Source: an uncultured Granulosicoccus sp.
GTDB lineage: Bacteria > Pseudomonadota > Gammaproteobacteria > Granulosicoccales > Granulosicoccaceae
Assembly: GCA_947495035.1 (NCBI GenBank)
Contig: CANLXI010000013.1
Location: forward strand, 124,001 to 188,000
Direction of reading: 5' to 3'
DNA length: 64,000 bases
Part shown: in pieces, positions 8,825-18,876 of the stretch
Layout of the letters: each line of letters begins with the position of its first letter
Numbering within the stretch: the first letter of the stretch is position 1
Notes under the pieces: model-generated
Told to the model about the DNA's origin: nothing
The model's database searches: none
The model's input: the letters and a program-made list of their open reading frames with translations, nothing else
Translations under genes and position numbers: made by a program

Positions 8825-9820
8825 ATGCTGAATACACCTTATCTTCTGTTTCTGGGAGATGCCCCTGATGCTCTGGCAGCCAAGGTTGCACAGGGCGTAC
8901 GCGACTGGCGTCCCGAGAACTGCGTCGGTCAGTTTCGTCTGCCGGGCTGCCAGGCCGACATGGGCTTGCCGGACATGAGCATCGAGGAGGCTGTCAAGGC
9001 CGGCGCGCGAACCTTGCTGGTCGGGGTGGCCAATCGAGGGGGGCGGATCGGCGAAAGCTGGAACGTCGCCTTCGAACAGGCGCTGGCCGCAGGAATGGAC
9101 ATTGCCTCCGGACTGCACACTCTGCTGGCTGACAACCCGCGACTGGTCACCCTGGCTGAAGAGCATGGTCAATCGCTGTTCGATGTACGGGTGCCGCAGC
9201 AGGACTTCCCCATTGCCACCGGCAAGAAGCGCAGTGGCAAGCGCTGTCTGCCGATCGGCACCGATTGCTCCATCGGCAAGATGTACACCGCCATGGCGAT
9301 GGAGAAAACCATGCGTGAGCGAGGCATGAAGGCAACCTTCCGGGCAACCGGTCAGACGGGGATTCTGATCACCGGCGGCGGTATCCCGCTGGACGCCGTG
9401 GTCGCGGACTTCATGGCGGGTGCCGTGGAGTGGCTGACACCCGACAACGATGCCGATCACTGGGATCTGATCGAAGGTCAGGGCAGTATCTTCCACGCCT
9501 CCTATTCCGGGGTCACCATGGCCTTGATACACGGTGGTGCTCCGGATGCTCTGGTGTTGTGTCATGAACCGACTCGTACCCACATGCGAGGCTTGCCGGA
9601 CTACGCCTTGCCGAGCCTTGAACTGTTGCGCGACACGGCGCTGACGCTGGCACGCTTCGTCAATCCCGATTGCCAGGTGACCGGCATCTCGGTCAATACT
9701 GCGGCGCTGGATGAGGCGCAGGCCAGGCAAGTGCTGGGCGATATCGAGCAGCGCATGCAGCTGCCAACGGTCGATCCGTACCGCTACGGTGCCGATCGTC
9801 TGGTGGATGCGCTGGCATGA
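8825..9820 (+). CDS. dgcN: DgcN-type N-acetyltransferase (DUF1611), D-glutamate catabolism
   Basis: A 331-residue DUF1611 protein. A P-loop-like motif GTDCSIGKM lies near residues 145-153, followed by QGSIFHASYSG and LCHEPTRTHMRG, all typical of the family. In marine Proteobacteria DgcN is reported to acetylate D-glutamate, after which DgcA racemises N-acetyl-D-glutamate. The next gene here is exactly such an enolase-superfamily enzyme and overlaps this one by four bases (ATGA), which strongly supports the assignment. The start ATG at 8825 has a weak Shine-Dalgarno. The 145 bases upstream contain only an imperfect hairpin (about 8686-8717) and no firm promoter. Confidence 0.82.
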   Translation: MLNTPYLLFLGDAPDALAAKVAQGVRDWRPENCVGQFRLPGCQADMGLPDMSIEEAVKAGARTLLVGVANRGGRIGESWNVAFEQALAAGMDIASGLHTLLADNPRLVTLAEEHGQSLFDVRVPQQDFPIATGKKRSGKRCLPIGTDCSIGKMYTAMAMEKTMRERGMKATFRATGQTGILITGGGIPLDAVVADFMAGAVEWLTPDNDADHWDLIEGQGSIFHASYSGVTMALIHGGAPDALVLCHEPTRTHMRGLPDYALPSLELLRDTALTLARFVNPDCQVTGISVNTAALDEAQARQVLGDIEQRMQLPTVDPYRYGADRLVDALA

Positions 9821-10821
9821 GCGGAACGAATGCCGGGGTTGTGACCTCGCTGGAAATCAGTCGGGATCGATTCGCCACCGCGGGCACGTTCACGATTTCC
9901 AGAGGGTCGCGAACCGAAGTCAATGTGGTGACCGTGACATTGAGCTCAGAGGGCTTCGTGGGCCGTGGTGAATGCGTGCCCTACGCTCGCTATGATGAGT
10001 CGATGGACAGTGTCTGCGCACAGATCCGCTCGCTGCAGGCGGATCTGGCTGCCGGGCTGGATCGTCAGGCGCTGCAGAGCGCCTTGCCAGCGGGGGCGGC
10101 TCGCAACGCTCTGGACTGTGCGATGTGGGACCTGGAGGCAAAACGCGCTGGCAAGCCGGTCTGGCAGCTGGCCGGCCTGCCAGCGCCGACAAGTGTTGTC
10201 ACGGCGTACACCCTGTCGCTGGATACCCCGGCCAATATGCTCGCGTCTGCACGGAAGAATGCGTCCAGGCCGTTGCTGAAACTCAAGCTGGGCGGGGAAG
10301 GTGATCTGGAGCGCTTGCGAGCGGTTCGACAAGGAGCACCGGATTGTCGCCTGATCGTTGATGCCAATGAAGGCTGGTCTGCCGCCGACTATGACGAACT
10401 GGCTCCGTTGATGCTGGAGCTGGGCGTGGCTCTGGTGGAGCAGCCCCTGCCGGCAGGATCCGACCAGGCGCTGGCCGAACGCGGCAGGCCCCTGCCGGTC
10501 TGTGCCGACGAGGCCTGCCATGCTCGTGACAGCCTGGAATCACTGGTTGGCAAGTACGATGTCATCAACATCAAACTGGACAAGACCGGTGGTCTGACGG
10601 AAGCTCTGGCGATGCGCAGCGCCGCCCGCGAGGCAGGGTTCGGTGTCATGGTCGGTTGCATGGTGGGTAGTTCACTGGGTATGGCGCCGGCACATCTGGT
10701 GGCACAGGGCGTCGAGTTCGTGGACCTTGACGGCCCCTTGCTGTTGGCCGAGGATCGCTCGGCAGCCATTCACTATGACGGCAGTGACATGCATCCGGCA
10801 GACTCGGTACTTTGGGGATAG
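9817..10821 (+). CDS. dgcA: N-acetyl-D-glutamate racemase-like enolase-superfamily enzyme
   Basis: A 334-residue enzyme of the dipeptide-epimerase branch of the enolase superfamily. Visible catalytic elements are K155 and K157 (KLK), metal ligands D182, E208 and D231, and K256 in the LDKTGG motif, the layout of L-Ala-D/L-Glu epimerases. The fusion-like coupling to dgcN (start ATG overlapping its stop) points to the DgcA role: racemising N-acetylglutamate so that D-glutamate, for example from peptidoglycan, enters L-glutamate metabolism. A true dipeptide epimerase is the alternative, but the DUF1611 neighbour makes DgcA more likely. Confidence 0.82.
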   Translation: MSGTNAGVVTSLEISRDRFATAGTFTISRGSRTEVNVVTVTLSSEGFVGRGECVPYARYDESMDSVCAQIRSLQADLAAGLDRQALQSALPAGAARNALDCAMWDLEAKRAGKPVWQLAGLPAPTSVVTAYTLSLDTPANMLASARKNASRPLLKLKLGGEGDLERLRAVRQGAPDCRLIVDANEGWSAADYDELAPLMLELGVALVEQPLPAGSDQALAERGRPLPVCADEACHARDSLESLVGKYDVINIKLDKTGGLTEALAMRSAAREAGFGVMVGCMVGSSLGMAPAHLVAQGVEFVDLDGPLLLAEDRSAAIHYDGSDMHPADSVLWG

Positions 10822-10943
10822 GCGCCCTTGTTGTAGTATTGCGGTGACCGATTCCTGGCGGGACGCAGGTTGCAAGGGTCAGTCAATGGGCGTCGGGGCG
10901 GTTCCCGGTCGCAATCGCGAGTGGATTACCGAGGTCTGACAGC

Positions 10944-12236
10944 ATGTCGAAACGAATCATTGTGGTAGGTGGCGGGGCCGGAGGTCTGGAGCTGGTGGTT
11001 CGGCTCGCCCGCAAGTTGAAGCGTGCGGAGGATGTGTCGGTCATGCTGATCGACATGAATGCCTCGCATATCTGGAAGCCCCTGCTGCATGAAGTGGCTA
11101 CCGGTTCGCTGGACAGTCACCATGATGAAACCAGCTACCGCATGCTGGCCAGAAAACACCAGTTCGATTTTCTGCTGGGCCGGGTCGTGCGAGTGGATAG
11201 TGACACTCAGCAGGTGATAGTCGCTGCAGAGATCGATGAAAACGGCGCTGAGCTGGTCGCCGAACGATCGCTTTCCTATGACCAGCTGGTGCTCAGCCCC
11301 GGCAGTCGCAGCAACGACTTTGGTACCGAGGGTGTTGCGCAACATTGCATCACGCTCGACTCCAGAGAACAGGCCGAGCGTTTCCACCAGCTCTACCTCA
11401 AGCAGCTGCATCGGGTCAGCGGATCCAGTGATCCGGATGCGGAGCTGTCGGTCGTGATCGTCGGCGGTGGGGCAACGGGGGTCGAGCTGGCAGCCGATCT
11501 GCATAATGTCGCAGGTCGACTACAGGATTACGGATTCCGGAAATTCTCCAAGGAACGCCTCAAGGTGGCCGTGATCGAGGCCGGGGCCATGCTTTTGCCA
11601 CAACTACCCCAGCGGATCGGTCTGAGCATCCGGGATGAGCTGCAATCCATTGGTGTGTCGGTACAGACCGATACACGCATTGCCCGCGTCGAAAGTGACG
11701 CGCTGATCACCAGCGACGGCGAGCGGATCGGCGCGGACATCAGTGTGTGGGCCGCCGGCATCAAGGCTCCCGCCTTCCTGGCCGACAGCGGCTTTGCCTG
11801 TGACGGCATCGGCCGCGTCAAGGTGAATCCGGACCTGACACTCGAAGGGCACAGCAATGTGTATGGTCTTGGCGACTGCTGCAATTGCCCAACCCGGGAT
11901 GGCGGCACTGTGCCGCCGAGAGCGCAGTCAGCCCATCAGATGGCCTCGGTCCTGGCCAACAACATTCTGGCAAGCCGCCGGGGCAAGCCAGCCAGGGAGT
12001 TCGTCTACAAGGACTTCGGCAGCCTGATCAGTCTCAGCCGGTTTTCCACCATCGGCAACCTCATGGGCAATCTCGTGCGTGGCACCGTTTTCGTCGAAGG
12101 CTGGCTGGCGCGGCTGTTCTATCTGTCCCTGTATCGCATGCATCAGAATGCGGTCCACGGCCCCGTGTCGACCTTGCTGATCATGCTCGGGGATCGAATT
12201 CATCGGGCAACGCGCGCCGAGTTGAAGCTGCACTGA
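10944..12236 (+). CDS. ndh: Type II NADH dehydrogenase (NAD(P)/FAD-dependent oxidoreductase)
   Basis: A 430-residue NDH-2-like flavoprotein. It has an FAD-binding GGGAGG motif (residues 9-14), a second Rossmann motif GGGATGVE (174-181) for NADH and a C-terminal FAD contact GLGDCC. The C-terminal part, rich in aromatic and hydrophobic residues, would anchor it on the cytoplasmic membrane. NDH-2 passes electrons from NADH to quinone without pumping protons. It starts 122 bases after dgcA, so it may be independently expressed or read through from the D-glutamate genes. Confidence 0.85.
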   Translation: MSKRIIVVGGGAGGLELVVRLARKLKRAEDVSVMLIDMNASHIWKPLLHEVATGSLDSHHDETSYRMLARKHQFDFLLGRVVRVDSDTQQVIVAAEIDENGAELVAERSLSYDQLVLSPGSRSNDFGTEGVAQHCITLDSREQAERFHQLYLKQLHRVSGSSDPDAELSVVIVGGGATGVELAADLHNVAGRLQDYGFRKFSKERLKVAVIEAGAMLLPQLPQRIGLSIRDELQSIGVSVQTDTRIARVESDALITSDGERIGADISVWAAGIKAPAFLADSGFACDGIGRVKVNPDLTLEGHSNVYGLGDCCNCPTRDGGTVPPRAQSAHQMASVLANNILASRRGKPAREFVYKDFGSLISLSRFSTIGNLMGNLVRGTVFVEGWLARLFYLSLYRMHQNAVHGPVSTLLIMLGDRIHRATRAELKLH

Positions 12237-12439
12237 CAGTCCGGATTCCCGAGCGTTCGATGCACTGCTGCATGACGTCGACCTTGCCCGACGCCGCCGA
12301 TGGCGTGACCGGGCGTTGCCAGCGTACAATTCGATCGTCACGCAGTCCGGGTTGCTGACTACTGTAACCCGGTCTGAGTGACGGGCAGGACAACGGCGCC
12401 GCACTGCGCGCCGTTCGATCAGATCAGTTCAACAAGGTG

Positions 12440-12910
12440 CTACTTGCTGGAGGAGTCTTCCGAGGTTTCTGCCTTGCGTGCGCGGTTGGCTTGCAGACGG
12501 GACCCCACCTTCTTCTCGAGCGCGCCGATGCCGGTAGCCACCTTGTCGGCCGTCTGGCGAACCACGCCATCCTTTGCCGTTACCTTCGAATAGGTGCGTC
12601 CGATGACGGTTTCCTCGCCGCGAGCGGCGGCAGCACGTTGCTCATCGAATTTGGTCCTGGCCATTGCGGTCGTCTCCTGTACTCTGGAGACAGCACGGCC
12701 CAGTGGTGTCTGCACGACTTCGCCCGGCGCGTTGGGGTCTCCGGTGGGGTTGGCTGTCCGGGTCAGGGCGGTGAAATTGGCCAGCAGTCCCTCATCGCTG
12801 GCAACGGTTTCATCGTGGCTGTGGGCTTCGACCCAACGTCGTTCGTTCAGGGCATTGAAGAACAGCCAGGCAGCAATGGCCAGAAGGCACAGGGTGGCAA
12901 TCCACATCAT
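12440..12910 (-). CDS. Hypothetical single-span membrane protein
   Basis: A 156-residue protein I do not recognise. A membrane span occupies about residues 2-19, and the rest is hydrophilic and helix-prone with many Ala, Arg, Glu and Thr residues and an Arg/Lys-rich tail, suggesting a cytoplasmic coiled-coil-like domain tethered to the inner membrane. It begins MMW, so the second ATG is an equally good start. It is divergent from hemC across about 290 bases, in which I see no strong promoter. Confidence 0.6.
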   Translation of the reverse strand: MMWIATLCLLAIAAWLFFNALNERRWVEAHSHDETVASDEGLLANFTALTRTANPTGDPNAPGEVVQTPLGRAVSRVQETTAMARTKFDEQRAAAARGEETVIGRTYSKVTAKDGVVRQTADKVATGIGALEKKVGSRLQANRARKAETSEDSSSK

Positions 12911-13200
12911 CGAAACACTCCACTGGAAAATTGGCTGGTGAAACCAGCAGGATCGGTTTGGTCAGGCCGCAATGGTGCTTGTCCGCACAACAGTGCCTGT
13001 CAGGGTTCTAGGCATGGTACGCCACCGCAGGTGTCTGCTCAAGCAGGCTGGCGTAGCATCGTGCCGGCTTCAGTCTGTCGGTGAGTCAGTGGTACAGTAG
13101 CGGCCATGTCAGACAGGGGCTTGATACCGGCTTGCAACCCGTATGAACCCCGCAGTCGTGCATGATTCCGATCCCCTGGCGAAGCCACCAACCTGGACTG

Positions 13201-14190
13201 ATGATGAAAACCTTGCGTATTGCCACCCGCAACAGCCCGCTTGCCCTGTGGCAGGCAGAAGATGTCAAGGCAAGAGTCGAGGCTCTGGGCATGGATGTGC
13301 AGGTCGAACTGGTCAGAATGACCACGCGTGGCGATCAGTTGCTGGACAGTCCCCTGGCGAAGATCGGTGGCAAGGGCCTGTTTGTCAAGGAGCTGGAGAC
13401 CGCCATGCTCGACGGTGATGCGGACATTGCCGTGCATTCGATCAAGGATGTGCCGGCTGTCTTGCCCGAAGGGTTGCAGGTCGTGCATATTCTGGAGCGC
13501 GAAAATCCGCATGATGCCTTCGTGTCCAATCAGTTCCAGTCCGCAGCGCAACTGCCCGAGCGCGCCATTGTGGGGACTTGCAGCCTGCGCCGACAGGCGC
13601 AATTGCTGGCAAGGTACCCGCATCTGGAGGTGCATAACCTGCGGGGCAACGTCAATACCCGCCTGGCCAAGCTGGACGATGGTGAGTACGATGCGATCAT
13701 CCTCGCCGCTGCCGGACTGATTCGGCTGGGCATGGAAGAGCGGATCGCGACTGAAATCGGTGTGGAAGAAAGCCTGCCAGCAGCCGGTCAGGGCATTGTC
13801 GGTATCGAATCACGCGTGGATGACACCGATACCATTGCTCTGCTGGATCATCTGCATCATCAGGAAACCAGTTATCGCGTGCAGGCCGAGCGAGCCCTGA
13901 GCGCACGTCTGGATGGTGGCTGCCAGGTGCCCATTGCGGCCTACTCCGAGCTGGAGGGCAATCAGCTCTGGTTGCGTGGCCTGGTGGCCTCGCCGGATGG
14001 TCAGACCGTGGTGACGGCAGACGCGCGCGGGCATTGCAACGAGGCGGTGGATCTGGGGGTCAAGGTGGCCGAAATGTTGCTGTATCGTGGGGCCAATGAC
14101 ATCCTTCGTGATCTGGGCCTGCAGCCGGCGTCGCTGGATGAAGTGGCTGCCAGTGCCGGCAAATACGTTCGCAGGAGCCGCAAGACGTAA
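13201..14190 (+). CDS. hemC: Hydroxymethylbilane synthase (porphobilinogen deaminase)
   Basis: A 329-residue enzyme joining four porphobilinogens into hydroxymethylbilane in haem synthesis. The start [20 protein letters not shown] matches the family N-terminus, so the ATG at 13201 (or 13204) is preferred over the longer ATG at 13162. The dipyrromethane-cofactor cysteine is Cys241 in [10 protein letters not shown], and the substrate-binding segment TRGDQ is present. hemD does not follow, unlike many gammaproteobacteria where hemC-hemD are coupled; instead a receiver/kinase gene starts 28 bases later. Confidence 0.95.
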   Translation: MMKTLRIATRNSPLALWQAEDVKARVEALGMDVQVELVRMTTRGDQLLDSPLAKIGGKGLFVKELETAMLDGDADIAVHSIKDVPAVLPEGLQVVHILERENPHDAFVSNQFQSAAQLPERAIVGTCSLRRQAQLLARYPHLEVHNLRGNVNTRLAKLDDGEYDAIILAAAGLIRLGMEERIATEIGVEESLPAAGQGIVGIESRVDDTDTIALLDHLHHQETSYRVQAERALSARLDGGCQVPIAAYSELEGNQLWLRGLVASPDGQTVVTADARGHCNEAVDLGVKVAEMLLYRGANDILRDLGLQPASLDEVAASAGKYVRRSRKT

Positions 14191-14217
14191 CACTCGGCAG
14201 CTAAAGTACGACGCCGG

Positions 14218-15471
14218 ATGGTCACTAAGGCCACTATGGAACCGACTACTTCGTTGTCGCTGAACGAGACAGATGACTATCTGTCTCCGGGCAGCCGTGT
14301 CAAGACACGCATTCTACTCATCGACGATGACGAAGCCTACTGCTTCCTGTGCAAGCGCTATCTGCGTTCGGACGATTCGTTTCAGCATACCGTCATCTCG
14401 GCCGGTACCACGGCCGAAGCGCTGGCCATCTGTGCGGTGGACACTTTCGACTGCATCGTGATCGATTATCGACTGCCGGACATGATGGGAACCGAGGTCA
14501 TCAAGATGCTTCGGGAAAAGATGGGCCATACCATGCCCCCCACCATCGTGTTCACGGCTGACGGAGGGGAAGAGGCCGCCATCGAGGCCGTGCGTTCCGG
14601 GGCCAACGATTTTCTGGCCAAGCGCAACGTCACGCAGCAGTCCCTGTGCCGGGCTGTCAAGAACACGATCGAGAAGGGCATGCTGCGCAAGTCACTGATG
14701 AGCCGTGTCAAGGAGCTCGAAGCGGCGAATCAGTTGCTGATCAAACGCAATGACGAGATCAAGCGCTTCTATCATACGGTGTCGCATGAGGTGAAGACGC
14801 CCCTGACGGCCATTCAGGAATTCGTGGCCATCGTGGCCGATGGTCTGGCGGGACCCATCGAAGAAGAACAGAAAACCATCCTGACCTATGCACTGGAGAG
14901 CTGTGAGCAGATATCCACACATTTCAACGATCTGCTGGAATTGTCCCGTTTCGAGACGGGCAAGATGACGATCGACCCCAAGCCCTGCAGCATTCACGAT
15001 GTCTTCGATCATTGTGTGGTGGCGGCCACGCCGGCCTCCGTGGCCAAGGGCATCACCTTGACAGTCAATGATCAGTTGCAGCTGCCGCTGGTCATGATGC
15101 AATCCAATCGCATCATCCAGGTGTTGAGCAATCTGATCAACAATGCTGTCAAGTTCACGGATTCCGGTGGCAGCGTGACGGTCGACAGCGAGCTGATCGA
15201 CGGTGGGCGCTTGTTGCGTCTGAGTGTTCGCGATACCGGTTGTGGTATTCCGGAAACGGATACCGGCAAGGTCTTCGACCGGCTCTATCAGGTCAATCCT
15301 GCCAATGATCAGCAGAACGGCCCGGGCATGGGGCTGGGCCTGAGCATCGCCTCGGAAATCGTGGCCCTGCACGGCAGCGCCCTGGAGGTCGAAAGCGAGC
15401 TGGGCGTCGGCAGTGTCTTTTCGTTCTGCCTGAAGACTGCCACTGACGAGGACCTGCTGCAGGTCGCCTGA
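14218..15471 (+). CDS. Receiver-histidine kinase protein (REC-HisKA-HATPase)
   Basis: A 417-residue soluble signalling protein with its receiver domain first: acidic pocket DDDE (36-39), phospho-acceptor D83 (VIDYRLPD) and about residues 30-150 in all. A short coiled coil follows, then the HisKA box with H190 (FYHTVSHEVKTPL) and an HATPase domain with N-box LSNLINNAVKF, G1 DTGCGIP and G2 GMGLGLS. No membrane span or sensor domain is present, so the input is probably phosphoryl transfer to the N-terminal receiver. The ATGs at 14218 and 14236 are both possible. It sits 28 bases after hemC with no cognate regulator adjacent, so its partners are unknown. Confidence 0.85.
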   Translation: MVTKATMEPTTSLSLNETDDYLSPGSRVKTRILLIDDDEAYCFLCKRYLRSDDSFQHTVISAGTTAEALAICAVDTFDCIVIDYRLPDMMGTEVIKMLREKMGHTMPPTIVFTADGGEEAAIEAVRSGANDFLAKRNVTQQSLCRAVKNTIEKGMLRKSLMSRVKELEAANQLLIKRNDEIKRFYHTVSHEVKTPLTAIQEFVAIVADGLAGPIEEEQKTILTYALESCEQISTHFNDLLELSRFETGKMTIDPKPCSIHDVFDHCVVAATPASVAKGITLTVNDQLQLPLVMMQSNRIIQVLSNLINNAVKFTDSGGSVTVDSELIDGGRLLRLSVRDTGCGIPETDTGKVFDRLYQVNPANDQQNGPGMGLGLSIASEIVALHGSALEVESELGVGSVFSFCLKTATDEDLLQVA

Positions 15472-15676
15472 TATCGCTGGCGGAGCGGGCGATCAGGCCT
15501 GAGCGGGAACGAGCTCCCTCGTGAGATGTTTCCGTGGCGTCATCACTGCAGGCTCATTGGTCGGACCACGCTCGGGAACTGTCGCCAATCAGGCGGGATC
15601 GTTCCGAAATACGCGATGTATTAGCGCAAGCCTGTCTTCGGCCTGCAATTGAATTTGCCTATGCTTATTATCACAG

Positions 15677-15717
15677 TGCAATGACTGTCAACTGAGTGTC
15701 ATTGCAGCTGGTACAAT
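15677..15717 (+). promoter_or_regulatory. Inverted repeat and -10 box upstream of pntA
   Basis: A perfect 9-base inverted repeat (TGCAATGAC at 15677-15685 and GTCATTGCA at 15698-15706, spacer 12) lies just upstream of a TACAAT -10-like box at 15712-15717. The right arm covers the region where sigma would contact the -35/spacer. The half-site spacing of about two helical turns fits a dimeric regulator; a hairpin is the alternative reading. The -10 box is 29 bases before the GTG start of pntA. Confidence 0.4.
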
Positions 15718-15745
15718 AACAGGTCAATTTGAGCAGGAGTCTTAC

Positions 15746-17302
15746 GTGCTAATCGGAGTTCCTACGGAAACGTACGCTGGCGAAAGGCGTGTCGCAATGA
15801 CACCCGAGACCGCTGGTCACATCATGAAGCTCGGCCACACCCTGTGTGTGCAGAGCGGTGCCGGTCTGGCAGCCAATATTGCAGACGAACTGTATACCGA
15901 CGCTGGGGTGGAAGTCCTGCCCGATGCCAAGGCGGTATATGACAAGGCCGACCTGATAATGAAAGTCAGGGCCCCGGCACAGGACTCGGACATCGGCGAT
16001 GAAGTCGCCATGTTGCGTTCGGGTACAGCGCTGGTCAGCTTCATCTGGCCTGCGCAGAACGAGGAACTGATGAAGGCTCTGGCCGCACGCAATGTGACGG
16101 TGCTGGCCATGGACTCGGTGCCACGGATGTCTCGCGCACAGAAGATGGACGCCCTGAGCTCGATGGCCAACATCGGCGGTTATCGCGCAGTGGTCGAAGC
16201 GGCCAATCAGTTCGGTCGTTTCTTCACCGGTCAGATCACGGCCGCCGGCAAGGTGCCACCAGCCAAGGTACTGGTCATCGGTGCCGGTGTTGCGGGTCTG
16301 GCAGCCATCGGTGCCGCACGCGGCATGGGGGCCATCGTGCGCGCCTTCGATACTCGTCCGGAAGCGGCCGAACAGGTCGAGAGCATGGGTGCCGAGTTTC
16401 TGATGCTCGACTTCAAGGACGATGAAGACGGCGCGGGTGAAGGCGGCTATGCCAAGGTCATGAGCAAGGAATTCATCGATGCCGAGATGGCCCTGTTTCG
16501 GGAACAGGCAAAGGAGGTCGATATCATCATCACGACAGCCCTGATTCCCGGCAGGCCAGCGCCCGAACTGATCATGACCGACATGGTCGAGTCCATGAAA
16601 CCGGGCAGTGTCATCGTCGATCTGGCCGCCGAACAGGGCGGTAACTGCAAACTCACTCGAGCCAACGAAATCGTCAAGCATGGCGAAGTGACATTGATCG
16701 GCTACACCGATCTGCCCAGCCGCATGGCAGCCCAGTCTAGCCAGCTCTATGGCACGAACCTGCGGCACCTGCTGGCCGACCTCACGCCGGAAAAGGATGG
16801 CGTGATCAACGTCAACATGGAGGATGAAGTCATCCGTGGTGCCACCGTGATCAAGGAGGGCGAGATCACCTGGCCACCCCCGCCACCGAAACTGTCTGCT
16901 GCGCCGAAGCCAGCGGCCAAACCTGCCGTGGTACCCGAAACCACCGAAGTCAAGACCGGCAGTGCGCGCGGCAGTCTCATTGCGGCTGCTGTTGCGGCGG
17001 TTGCCCTGTTGCTGGTGGGCAGTGTCGCACCGGCGGATTTCATGAGTCACTTCACCGTGTTCGTGCTGGCCTGCTTCGTCGGCTATCAGGTCGTCTGGAG
17101 TGTCACCCCGGCGCTGCATACGCCTCTGATGAGTGTGACCAATGCCATCAGCGGCATCATCGTGGTGGGTGCGCTGCTGCAGATCTCCTCCTCATCCGGT
17201 CTGGTGGTCTTTCTGGCCGCTCTCGCAACTCTCATTGCCAGTATCAATATTGCCGGCGGATTCTTGGTAACTCAGCGCATGCTGAAAATGTTCAGGAAAT
17301 AA
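15746..17302 (+). CDS. pntA: NAD(P) transhydrogenase subunit alpha
   Basis: A 518-residue subunit of the proton-translocating transhydrogenase, which makes NADPH from NADH using the proton gradient. Domain I carries the Rossmann motif [17 protein letters not shown] and the loop after [12 protein letters not shown] proline/alanine linker (about 375-405) leads to four C-terminal membrane spans, the fused single-chain form found in enterobacteria. The start is GTG at 15746 with a GGAG Shine-Dalgarno about eight bases upstream. pntB follows six bases later. Confidence 0.94.
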   Translation: MLIGVPTETYAGERRVAMTPETAGHIMKLGHTLCVQSGAGLAANIADELYTDAGVEVLPDAKAVYDKADLIMKVRAPAQDSDIGDEVAMLRSGTALVSFIWPAQNEELMKALAARNVTVLAMDSVPRMSRAQKMDALSSMANIGGYRAVVEAANQFGRFFTGQITAAGKVPPAKVLVIGAGVAGLAAIGAARGMGAIVRAFDTRPEAAEQVESMGAEFLMLDFKDDEDGAGEGGYAKVMSKEFIDAEMALFREQAKEVDIIITTALIPGRPAPELIMTDMVESMKPGSVIVDLAAEQGGNCKLTRANEIVKHGEVTLIGYTDLPSRMAAQSSQLYGTNLRHLLADLTPEKDGVINVNMEDEVIRGATVIKEGEITWPPPPPKLSAAPKPAAKPAVVPETTEVKTGSARGSLIAAAVAAVALLLVGSVAPADFMSHFTVFVLACFVGYQVVWSVTPALHTPLMSVTNAISGIIVVGALLQISSSSGLVVFLAALATLIASINIAGGFLVTQRMLKMFRK

Positions 17303-17308
17303 GAAAAG

Positions 17309-18730
17309 ATGAATCAAGGTATGGTTACGGCTGCCTACATCATTGCAGCCATTCTCTTTATCCTGAGCCTGGCCGGTCTGTCCAATCAGGAAACCGCCAG
17401 ACGCGGCAATCAGGCCGGTATCGCCGGTATGGCCATCGCGGTGCTGGCGACCATCATCGGCGACGGTGTGTCCAGCTATGGTGTGCTGCTGGTCACCGTG
17501 GGTATCGGTGGTGCCATTGGTGCCTGGCTGGCAAAGCGTGTCGAAATGACTCAGATGCCGGAACTGGTTGCCATTCTGCACAGTTTCGTCGGTCTGGCGG
17601 CGGTGCTGGTGGGCTTTGCCAGCTATCTGACGCCGGAGTCTCATCTGGTGGGTACGGAACGCACCATTCATGACGTCGAGATCTATCTGGGAATCCTGAT
17701 AGGTGCGCTGACCTTCACCGGATCGGTCGTTGCATTCGGCAAGCTCAGTGGCAAGGTCGGCAGCAAGCCGTTGATCCTGCCAAACCGCCACGCACTCAAC
17801 ATCGGTATCGGCGTTGCCTGTCTGGTACTGCTGTTCATGTTTCTGGGCACGGCACCCGATGCCGCCACCGAACATGCCGGCAAGGGGCTGGGAACCTTCC
17901 TGCTGATCATCATGACGCTGCTGGCCTTTGCCTTCGGTGTGCACATGGTCATGGCCATTGGCGGTGCCGATATGCCTGTCGTCATCTCCATGCTCAACAG
18001 TTACTCTGGCTGGGCTGCAGCGGCTACCGGTTTCATGCTGTCCAACGATCTGTTGATCGTGGTCGGTGCCCTGGTCGGATCGAGCGGTGCCATCCTGAGC
18101 TACATCATGTGTCGTGCCATGAATCGCAAGTTTCTGAGCGTCATCATGGGCGGTTGGGGTGATGCTCCCAAGACTGCCGGTGGTGATGCCGGTGATGAGG
18201 AGCAGGGCGAAGTCATCGGAATCAATGCCGATGAGGTGGCCGAGATGTGCAAGAACGCCGATTCGGTGGTTATCGTGCCCGGTTACGGCATGGCTGTAGC
18301 GCATGCACAGCATCCCGTATCGGAGTTGACTCAGAAACTCAAGGCGGCCGGAATCAATATCCGCTTTGCCATTCACCCGGTTGCGGGTCGGATGCCCGGC
18401 CACATGAACGTGCTCCTGGCCGAGGCCAATGTGCCTTACGACCTGGTGCTCGAGATGGATGAGATCAACGACGATCTGAGTGATACCGATGTGGTCATCG
18501 TCATCGGGGCCAACGATATCGTCAATCCGTCTGCCATGGAAAATCCGAACAGCCCGATTGCCGGCATGCCGGTTCTGGAAGTCTGGAAAGCCAAGACCGT
18601 CATCGTCTCGAAGCGATCCATGGCCACCGGTTATGCCGGTGTCGAAAACCCTCTGTTCTTCCGCGAAAATACTCGCATGCTGTTTGGTGATGCCAAGGAC
18701 AGCGTCCAGGGCGTACTTGCCAATCTGTAG
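17309..18730 (+). CDS. pntB: NAD(P) transhydrogenase subunit beta
   Basis: A 473-residue integral-membrane subunit. Roughly nine hydrophobic segments fill residues 1-275 and form the proton channel with PntA. The C-terminal NADP(H)-binding domain III shows [35 protein letters not shown] and [13 protein letters not shown] Shine-Dalgarno-like AGGAAATAAG precedes the ATG at 17309. A stack of hairpins and a terminator follow the stop codon. Confidence 0.95.
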   Translation: MNQGMVTAAYIIAAILFILSLAGLSNQETARRGNQAGIAGMAIAVLATIIGDGVSSYGVLLVTVGIGGAIGAWLAKRVEMTQMPELVAILHSFVGLAAVLVGFASYLTPESHLVGTERTIHDVEIYLGILIGALTFTGSVVAFGKLSGKVGSKPLILPNRHALNIGIGVACLVLLFMFLGTAPDAATEHAGKGLGTFLLIIMTLLAFAFGVHMVMAIGGADMPVVISMLNSYSGWAAAATGFMLSNDLLIVVGALVGSSGAILSYIMCRAMNRKFLSVIMGGWGDAPKTAGGDAGDEEQGEVIGINADEVAEMCKNADSVVIVPGYGMAVAHAQHPVSELTQKLKAAGINIRFAIHPVAGRMPGHMNVLLAEANVPYDLVLEMDEINDDLSDTDVVIVIGANDIVNPSAMENPNSPIAGMPVLEVWKAKTVIVSKRSMATGYAGVENPLFFRENTRMLFGDAKDSVQGVLANL

Positions 18731-18740
18731 TCGGTAACGA

Positions 18741-18803
18741 CCAGCGTCTGTTCAGACGCTGGCCTGTCCCGAGCTGCCCCGGCAGTCACTGCCGGGGACA
18801 GCT
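18741..18803 (+). terminator. Two hairpins after pntB
   Basis: The first hairpin (18741-18762) has a 9-bp perfect stem and four-base loop. The second (18772-18803) has a 9-bp GC-rich stem with a TCA loop, extended by five more pairs across a one-base bulge, and is followed by only TTTG. They may slow polymerase or protect the 3' end of the pntAB message ahead of the stronger terminator. Confidence 0.45.
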
Positions 18804-18831
18804 TTGTATTCAGCAGGAACCACGCATCGTC

Positions 18832-18863
18832 AACGGGTCCGGGCCATGCCCGGACCCGTTTTT
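18832..18863 (+). terminator. Rho-independent terminator of pntAB
   Basis: A 13-bp perfect stem (18832-18844 with 18848-18860), CAT loop and TTTTT run ending at 18863. It is a textbook plus-strand terminator, 13 bases before the end of the convergent putA gene. Confidence 0.85.
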
Positions 18864-18876
18864 CGTTGGACGATAC

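Noticed and set aside
15749..17119. 456-codon open frame on the minus strand
   Set aside because: It lies opposite pntA, whose protein is complete and conserved; the antisense product is rich in His, Gln and Cys with no family motif.
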